From assembly GCF_001657475.1 (NCBI RefSeq), contig NZ_LXEY01000004.1:1-64000 (forward strand): 64,000 nucleotides of DNA, in the 5' to 3' direction. Below are positions 58,776-64,000 of this stretch, in pieces. Source of the stretch: Enteractinococcus helveticum. GTDB taxonomy: Bacteria; Actinomycetota; Actinomycetes; Actinomycetales; Micrococcaceae. The notes below the pieces were generated by a model, which ran no database searches, had not been told where the DNA came from, and worked only from the letters and a program-made list of their open reading frames with translations. Each line of letters opens with the position of its first letter. The first letter of the stretch is position 1. The position numbers and the translations under genes were made by a program.

Positions 58776-60812
58776 ATGGCGCAACTCCGAGTCGCTGTTG
58801 ATGTCGGCGGCACGTTCACCGACGTTTGTATTTTCGACGATGAATCAAAAAGCATGCGAGTAACTAAAGTCCCTTCTACTCCCCACGACCCCATGATCGC
58901 CGTGATGAATGGAGTCGAGCGAGGTGACATTAATCTTGCCGACGTCTCGCTCTTTTCCCATGGCACCACCGTGGCGACCAATGCTCTCATTACGCGGAAC
59001 TTTCCAAAGGCGGCTCTCGTCACGACCACCGGGTTTCGGGATGTCATAGAAATTCGTGACGGCACTAAAGATGATCTTTGGGACGCGTACAACGATGTAT
59101 CGGGCCCCTATATTCAACGCCGTGACCGATTCGAGGTCAGTGAGCGTATCGACTACCAGGGTCGTGTGGTTAAAGCATTAGATGAAGACGAAGCCCGGCG
59201 CCTCGCCGCGCTGCTACGCAAACGAGGAACAAAAACCATTGCGGTATGTTTCTTGAACTCTTTTGCCAACTCTGCCCATGAGTTGCGGATGCGAGAGATT
59301 CTTGAGGAGGAACTGCCCGACGCTTCAATTACTACCTCCGCTGAGATCCTGCCAGAGATGTTTGAGTACGGACGATTCAATACAGCCGTAGCGAACGCTG
59401 TGCTAGCACCGCTTGTCACGGGGTATGTGAACCGTCTCTCGGAAAAACTGCACGAAGGTGGCTACGCCGGAGACCTACTATTGCTTCACTCCGGTGGTGG
59501 CTCTATGACCCCGCGGACAGTTGATCAGTTCCCTGTTCGACTTGCAGCTTCCGGGATCGCAGCTGGCGCGATTTCCGCCCAACATGTTGCTTCCCAGTGT
59601 GGTTACGCCAACGCCGTAAGTCTCGATATGGGAGGTACCTCTACGGATATCTCCCTGGTCGCAGATGGTGAACTGCGCATCACTCAAGAGTGGTCAGTCG
59701 AATACGGACACCCTATTATCTTCCCGTCAATTGAAGTCAAAACTATCGGCGCTGGCGGCGGCTCCCTCGCCCACATCGATATCGCCGGATCGCTGCGTAA
59801 TGGCCCGCAGTCGGCTGGTGCCGCACCGGGGCCGGCTTGTTACGATACCGGCGGCGATCAGCCAACCAATACTGATGCGAACCTGGTCTTGGGACGTCTT
59901 GGTACATCACTGGCGGACGGCGCAAAAAGCCTCGACAAGGATCTCGCTGCAGAAGCCATTCAACGGGTCATCGCCGAGCCGCTCGGTCTCACGTTGGAAA
60001 AAGCCGCTGAATCGATCATTCAGGTTGCCAACGCAAACATGGCCGATGCAGTGCGCATTATTTCGATCCGGCGTGGCCATGATCCTCGCGACTTCGCGCT
60101 GCTCGCCTTTGGCGGAGCGGGAGCTTTGCACGGCGTAGACGTTGCAAGGGAACTCAATATCCCGACCGTCGTCGTGCCGCCGAATCCCGGTGTCACTTCC
60201 GCAATGGGCTGTTTATTAGTCGATATCCAACACGACTTCTCCCGCCAATACACCGGGCTAGCGAGCGAAGCTGACACCGAAGAGCTCGAAGCAAATTACC
60301 GTCGAGTGGAGAGCGAAGCCGCGGCACGTTTGCGTCATGAGGGAGTCTCTGATGATCGCGTTGTTCTGCAGCGTCTGGTCTCCATGCGGTACGTAGGTCA
60401 ATGGCGTTCACTCGTGATTCCAATGGGTCATAGTAAAGATGCACTCAATAAGGCAATCGAAGCCTTCCACGAACAACACGAACGCGAATTCGCCTTCCGC
60501 AACGACGAGACCCCGGTCGAGTTGTATCAACTGCAGCTACATGCCGTTGGCAAGACCACCAAGCCAAACTTCCAACCAACTGCGATCACTGACGGAGGAC
60601 CCGGGGAACCCGTCGAAAGGCGCTCCGTCTACTTTGACGGGCAATGGCACGAAACACCGGTTTATAACCGTTCCGGCATCCCAGCCGGCGCAAAGTTCAC
60701 AGGTCCGGCAATCATCAACCAGCTTGATTCGACCACTGTGGTACCTCCAGAAACTGATGCCGAGGTTGATGAGTGGCTCAATATCCGTATCCATATTAGA
60801 AGGAGCAACTAA
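58776..60812 (+). CDS. hyuA: Hydantoinase/oxoprolinase family, A subunit (HyuA)
   Basis: 678 residues. The actin-like ATPase fold reads RVAVDVGGTFTDVCIFDD, SLFSHGTTVATNALITR, and SLDMGGTSTDISLVADGE, followed by IEVKTIGAGGGSLAHID. The family includes N-methylhydantoinases, 5-oxoprolinase and acetone/acetophenone carboxylases; ATP drives amide hydrolysis or carboxylation. GGAGG 6 nt before ATG 58776. The stop overlaps the hyuB ATG by one base (TAATG). Substrate not determined. Confidence 0.87.
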   Translation: MAQLRVAVDVGGTFTDVCIFDDESKSMRVTKVPSTPHDPMIAVMNGVERGDINLADVSLFSHGTTVATNALITRNFPKAALVTTTGFRDVIEIRDGTKDDLWDAYNDVSGPYIQRRDRFEVSERIDYQGRVVKALDEDEARRLAALLRKRGTKTIAVCFLNSFANSAHELRMREILEEELPDASITTSAEILPEMFEYGRFNTAVANAVLAPLVTGYVNRLSEKLHEGGYAGDLLLLHSGGGSMTPRTVDQFPVRLAASGIAAGAISAQHVASQCGYANAVSLDMGGTSTDISLVADGELRITQEWSVEYGHPIIFPSIEVKTIGAGGGSLAHIDIAGSLRNGPQSAGAAPGPACYDTGGDQPTNTDANLVLGRLGTSLADGAKSLDKDLAAEAIQRVIAEPLGLTLEKAAESIIQVANANMADAVRIISIRRGHDPRDFALLAFGGAGALHGVDVARELNIPTVVVPPNPGVTSAMGCLLVDIQHDFSRQYTGLASEADTEELEANYRRVESEAAARLRHEGVSDDRVVLQRLVSMRYVGQWRSLVIPMGHSKDALNKAIEAFHEQHEREFAFRNDETPVELYQLQLHAVGKTTKPNFQPTAITDGGPGEPVERRSVYFDGQWHETPVYNRSGIPAGAKFTGPAIINQLDSTTVVPPETDAEVDEWLNIRIHIRRSN

Positions 60813-62794
60813 TGACTACGATGACACAGCCAGTCGAACGACAGACTGATCGTCTCGACCCGGTGACATTTGAAGTCCTCAAAAACGCCTTCGCTACCTC
60901 GGTCGATTTGATGAGCGAACAAATTCTTCGCACCTGCTACTCGTTTGTCATATACTCGCGAGACTTCTCTTCAGCGCTGTGCGACGCCAAGGGCAATACG
61001 GTCATGCAGGGCTCCGGCGATATTGCAGTACACGTTGGAACGTTGCACTTCCAAGCCAAAGCGGTGCTTGAACAGTTCGAAGATGACATCCACCCGGGCG
61101 ACGTGTTCTTAATCAATGACCCCTACCGCGGTGGGACACACTTCAACGATGTCTCGTTCATCCGCCCGATTTTCTCGGAAGGGGAGATCATTGCCTTCTC
61201 GCAGAACAAAGGGCACTGGGCGGACATTGGAGGTGTAGTCCCCGGATCCTTTTATATCAACGCCACGGACCACTTTGGAGAAGGTGTCCGAATCCCGCCC
61301 GTACGTGTTTGGAGCAAGGGCGTCTTTCTCAAAGATGTTGCGCAGCTGATTGTCTCCAATACGCGATCCCCCGAGGTTGCAATGGGAGATCTGCATGCAC
61401 AGTCAGAAGCTACAGCGGTATGCGAACGCGAGGTGCTTCGCCTCGTCGACCGATACGGCAAGCAAACCGTCGTAGATGCCATGCAAGAAACTCAGGATTA
61501 CGTTGAGCGCACGGTCTTGGAAAAGATCAAAACACTCCCGCACGGAACGTGGGAAACAGTGGACTACATCGATAATGATCCCTCCACTCCTGAGCAGCTG
61601 ATCCCGATCCACATTAAACTCACGCTCGATGAGAATGGGATCCATTACGATCTCAACGGTTCAGCACCCTCTGTGGCTACGTTTCTCAACTCGGGTTATG
61701 GCACCACGCACTCGTCGCTGTATTCCGGAACGAAGACCTTCTTTCCGGAAGTGCCCCTGAACTCAGGATTTTACCGTGCCGTCACTGCAGACATCGGTCC
61801 CGAAGGGACCGTCGTTAATGCCGCGTGGCCGACTGCTGTGACCGGTTTTTGTTCGGGTCCACACGAGAAAATTATGAACGGTGTGTTCGAACTGTGGTCT
61901 CGCATCATGCCCGAGCGTGCCATGGCCTGTTCGTTCAACCTTGAGTATCTGCTAGTTGGCGGCCGGGATGCTCGCAGCGAATCTAAACCGTATTTCATGT
62001 GGTACGACTGGATGGCCGGTGGTTGGGGCGGTCGCGCGACCAAAGACGGTTCCGGCGCGACCTCGCCGGTATTCGGTGCCGGTCTTGCAGTACAGCCTCT
62101 CGAAGGCCAAGAAAGATTGTCACCTGTTATCACCACCGAACACTCGATTGCCATCGATTCAGCCGGTCCTGGAAAGTTCCGCGGTGGTGTGGGGGTCCAA
62201 AAGGGTGGGATCCTCACGGATGCTCAATCGACAGTCGTCAGCTACTCTTGCGACCGTGCACGGTCTGTCACCTGGGGCATCGAGGGCGGTCTCCCGTCGA
62301 TACCGCACGGGGTGTGGATCAATAAAGGTACGGAGGATGAGCAGTACCTGGGCTCGGTGTTCTCGGGCCATCCCGTCCGACCCGGCGATGAGTTCACCCG
62401 CCCTTCCGCTGGTGGAGGCGGTTTCGGTGACCCGCTCGAACGCGATCCAGAGCTTGTCCTTGAAGATGTCATTGACGCATATGTGTCGGTGGACCGCGCA
62501 GAGAAAGACTATGGCGTCGTGATCCGTGTCGGCGACCCCGAGTTAGATGAGTACGAAATCGATGTAGCTGCCACGACGGCTGCTCGAGCGTATATCGCCG
62601 AGCATCGTTCCTCCTGGTTAGAAGAAGAACCCGAGTCTGTTGCCCAAAGATTTCGAAGTGGTGAACTGACGATGCATGATGTCATCCGTCGCTATGGTGT
62701 CATCCTGGACTGGGGCACTGGTGAACTCTTTCCCGAAACGACTCGGGAGTATCGCGAGTCCATGAAACTGCGTTCAGCCAACCATTGGTCGTAA
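60812..62794 (+). CDS. hyuB: Hydantoinase/oxoprolinase family, B subunit (HyuB)
   Basis: 660 residues. HyuB features include DPVTFEVLKNAFATSVDLMS, YSRDFSSALCDAKGNTVMQG, DVFLINDPYRGGTHFNDVSF and the C-terminal RPSAGGGGFGDPLERDPELV. It is the metal-binding partner of HyuA. A long C-terminal extension of about 90 residues follows the GGGGFGDP motif (EDVIDAYVSVDRAEKDYGVV), as in carboxylase-like members. Overlapped start with HyuA suggests fixed stoichiometry. A hairpin at 62833 follows. Confidence 0.87.
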   Translation: MTTMTQPVERQTDRLDPVTFEVLKNAFATSVDLMSEQILRTCYSFVIYSRDFSSALCDAKGNTVMQGSGDIAVHVGTLHFQAKAVLEQFEDDIHPGDVFLINDPYRGGTHFNDVSFIRPIFSEGEIIAFSQNKGHWADIGGVVPGSFYINATDHFGEGVRIPPVRVWSKGVFLKDVAQLIVSNTRSPEVAMGDLHAQSEATAVCEREVLRLVDRYGKQTVVDAMQETQDYVERTVLEKIKTLPHGTWETVDYIDNDPSTPEQLIPIHIKLTLDENGIHYDLNGSAPSVATFLNSGYGTTHSSLYSGTKTFFPEVPLNSGFYRAVTADIGPEGTVVNAAWPTAVTGFCSGPHEKIMNGVFELWSRIMPERAMACSFNLEYLLVGGRDARSESKPYFMWYDWMAGGWGGRATKDGSGATSPVFGAGLAVQPLEGQERLSPVITTEHSIAIDSAGPGKFRGGVGVQKGGILTDAQSTVVSYSCDRARSVTWGIEGGLPSIPHGVWINKGTEDEQYLGSVFSGHPVRPGDEFTRPSAGGGGFGDPLERDPELVLEDVIDAYVSVDRAEKDYGVVIRVGDPELDEYEIDVAATTAARAYIAEHRSSWLEEEPESVAQRFRSGELTMHDVIRRYGVILDWGTGELFPETTREYRESMKLRSANHWS

Positions 62795-63087
62795 AGCACG
62801 GCCGCGACTTTGCATCATCGTATGCCTTGTAAGGGCTCAGTCACCGAGGACACAATGTCTTCAGTGACTGAGCCCGCACTGCAGTCAGTCTCAGCTCGTC
62901 AGTTCTTCGATAATCAAAACGTTGAAATTCACCGAAGTCGGGACAGCACAGACTTCAAGGGACGACCACAGGCCTAAAGCTTTCTGCTGATCAGGGACAG
63001 CTCTGAAAGCCTAAGCGCCCACTTGAAACCAACTCACCATGAAACCGCCAGAGCAGCTATTTCACTTATTCTCACGGTGGTGTGACC
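62795..63087. terminator. Intergenic region with hairpin after hyuB
   Basis: GGGCTCAGTCAC (62833-62844) and GTGACTGAGCCC (62864-62875) form a perfect 12-bp stem with a 19-nt loop, 38 bp after the hyuB stop. No T-tract follows. The remainder up to the toxin gene shows no gene. Confidence 0.65.
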
Positions 63088-63507
63088 TTATGCGCTCCAG
63101 GGGTTCACACTTTCGACACCTGTTGCGTTGAAATCTTTCGTGTTTCTGGTTGCACAGGTAGCCCCATGCACTCGACAGATAGCTGCTATCTGCGCATCTG
63201 CCATACTAATCGGCAGGCCACTACGCTCACGCCCCGCGAGTACGTGCGCATACTCAGTCGCAGCATGCGAGTCGAATGGGAGAACAGCCTTGGTATGTCG
63301 ATATGGCTCAACCGCCATATCGATCGCAGTTTCTAACTGTGTCTTTCGCTTGCCATCTGGTAAACGCTGAACTCCGGCCAATAGCTCAGCCAGGGTAATG
63401 GACGTAATGGCAACATCATCTGTAAGCAGCTCAAGCCACGACATCACTTGAGGATTGGGATTCGGACGGAATAGCTCCGAAATTACGTTGGTGTCGAGGA
63501 CGATCAT
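63088..63507 (-). CDS. PIN-domain toxin (VapC/FitB type)
   Basis: 139 residues. The PIN ribonuclease fold reads MIVLDTNVISELFR (catalytic D5), ITLAELLAG (E41) and ISMADAQIAAICRVHGATCA (D104), with TRNTKDF (D125) near the end; all four acidic residues are kept. Such toxins cut tRNA or rRNA. Its ATG overlaps the antitoxin stop by 4 bp. FitB/VapC-like length and the FitA-like partner support the FitAB subgroup. Confidence 0.9.
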   Translation of the reverse strand: MIVLDTNVISELFRPNPNPQVMSWLELLTDDVAITSITLAELLAGVQRLPDGKRKTQLETAIDMAVEPYRHTKAVLPFDSHAATEYAHVLAGRERSGLPISMADAQIAAICRVHGATCATRNTKDFNATGVESVNPWSA

Positions 63508-63737
63508 TCGAAATCTACAACTCGCGCGGGATCAGTCCGTTCGGGAATTTGCAATTCTGACATTCCACCAATTTCGCGAGCCGCCTGCGCCAATGCCAGA
63601 CCAATATGCGGGCGTGTTGCGGCACGGGTCAAGATATCGCGCACTTCAGCTTCCATCGACCGTCCGTGTTCTTTAGCCCGCGCCGCTAGTCGACGTTTTA
63701 CAGAAGGGTCGAGGCCCCGAACAATAATTGATGACAT
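63504..63737 (-). CDS. FitA-like ribbon-helix-helix antitoxin
   Basis: 77 residues. The N-terminal ribbon-helix-helix (SSIIVRGLDPSVKRRLAARA, KEHGRSMEAEVRDILTRA) is the FitA/Arc-type DNA-binding fold, and the C-terminal tail (GGMSELQIPERTDPARVVDF) would lie in the toxin active site. First gene of the operon, ATG 63737. It should bind the 63750-63777 palindrome for autoregulation. Confidence 0.88.
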   Translation of the reverse strand: MSSIIVRGLDPSVKRRLAARAKEHGRSMEAEVRDILTRAATRPHIGLALAQAAREIGGMSELQIPERTDPARVVDFE

Positions 63738-63749
63738 ACTTACACCCCC

Positions 63750-63777
63750 AATTTGATATCAATCATGATATCAAATT
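63750..63777. promoter_or_regulatory. 28-bp operator palindrome of the FitAB-type operon
   Basis: AATTTGATATCA - ATCA - TGATATCAAATT has perfect 12-bp arms, beginning 13 bp upstream of the antitoxin ATG. Long AT-rich palindromes at this place are typical FitAB/VapBC autoregulation sites. Confidence 0.85.
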
Positions 63778-64000
63778 CATGCGGATGCGTCGACTAAAAG
63801 CTACAGTCATTGATGAACAAGGCAGATTTACGCACACTTCCTTGCTGAGCTAATCAATCTGGGACAGCGACAAGCCACTAATAGCGCATTCAGGCATCAC
63901 ACTCCGTGGATTGGCATCGTGAAAAGATACCACGAAACCGTTAGTATGCATCTGGTCATTGAGCATGTGATGGGCGGTTACCGCATTCGAGCTACTGAGC
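63778..64000. other. Right edge, no gene supported
   Basis: An ATG at 63946 opens a frame of 18 codons to the window end, too short to judge. Otherwise no gene or repeat was seen. Confidence 0.3.

Noticed and set aside
1..64000. CRISPR arrays, tRNA and rRNA genes
   Set aside because: No regularly spaced identical repeats and no tRNA T-arm or rRNA signature seen on either strand by eye.

Overview
The window looks like chromosome from a moderate-GC actinobacterium, probably Micrococcales/Micrococcaceae. The grounds are GTG and TTG starts, several apparently leaderless genes, a DUF222/13E12-type HNH protein, NarL-type two-component systems, large LuxR-type ATPase regulators and actinobacterial-style ABC exporters. 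The species cannot be named from the sequence. No rRNA, tRNA or CRISPR array was seen. Borders and several islands are accessory in character.

Layout. 1-202 is the end of an IS21-type element running off the left edge. 203-1760 is gene-poor and ends in a decayed IS110-type transposase. 1.9-6.1 kb is a catabolic block: a GMC alcohol oxidase/dehydrogenase and an aldehyde dehydrogenase, with a divergent TetR regulator and a 30-bp operator-like palindrome. 6.7-14.7 kb is a minus-strand housekeeping and export block: two small membrane proteins, then a tight cluster of heterodimeric ABC exporter, CPBP protease and MATE pump, then a double-hotdog thioesterase. 14.7-18.6 kb has a HEAT-repeat protein, a small membrane protein with a strong terminator, and the DUF222-HNH protein. 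18.6-22.7 kb pairs an ABC efflux system with a divergent two-component system; three alternating half-sites lie between them. 22.7-24.6 kb is a methyltransferase/thioredoxin-reductase-like fusion broken by one frameshift at a C5 tract, facing an XRE-cupin regulator.

25.4-44.9 kb is bracketed by two paralogous LuxR-type ATPase regulators of about 940 residues. Between them lie a lone ParB-like protein, an RlmC-family methyltransferase lacking the usual catalytic Cys, a Phd/Doc toxin-antitoxin insert flanked by a 22-bp direct repeat, a flavin oxidoreductase, a second two-component system, a lipoprotein, a lactate permease, a TsuA-TusA fusion for thiosulfate uptake, and a MacB-like ABC system.

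45.2-53.5 kb is the most system-like region. It holds a secreted prealbumin/VWA-like surface protein, a SipW-type signal peptidase and four small exported proteins, three of which share the G-G-S/T-T-x-A-L-W signal-peptide box typical of SipW substrates. A TPM-domain membrane protein and a PspA homologue follow. This resembles the tapA-sipW-tasA logic of Bacillus in an actinobacterial form and is the best candidate for a little-described system (surface fibre or matrix). 53.5-62.8 kb is again catabolic: a LysR regulator, a 3-hydroxybenzoate 4-monooxygenase-like enzyme with IclR regulator, and hydantoinase/oxoprolinase A and B subunits with a PucR regulator. A FitAB/VapBC-type toxin-antitoxin pair with a 28-bp palindrome closes the window.
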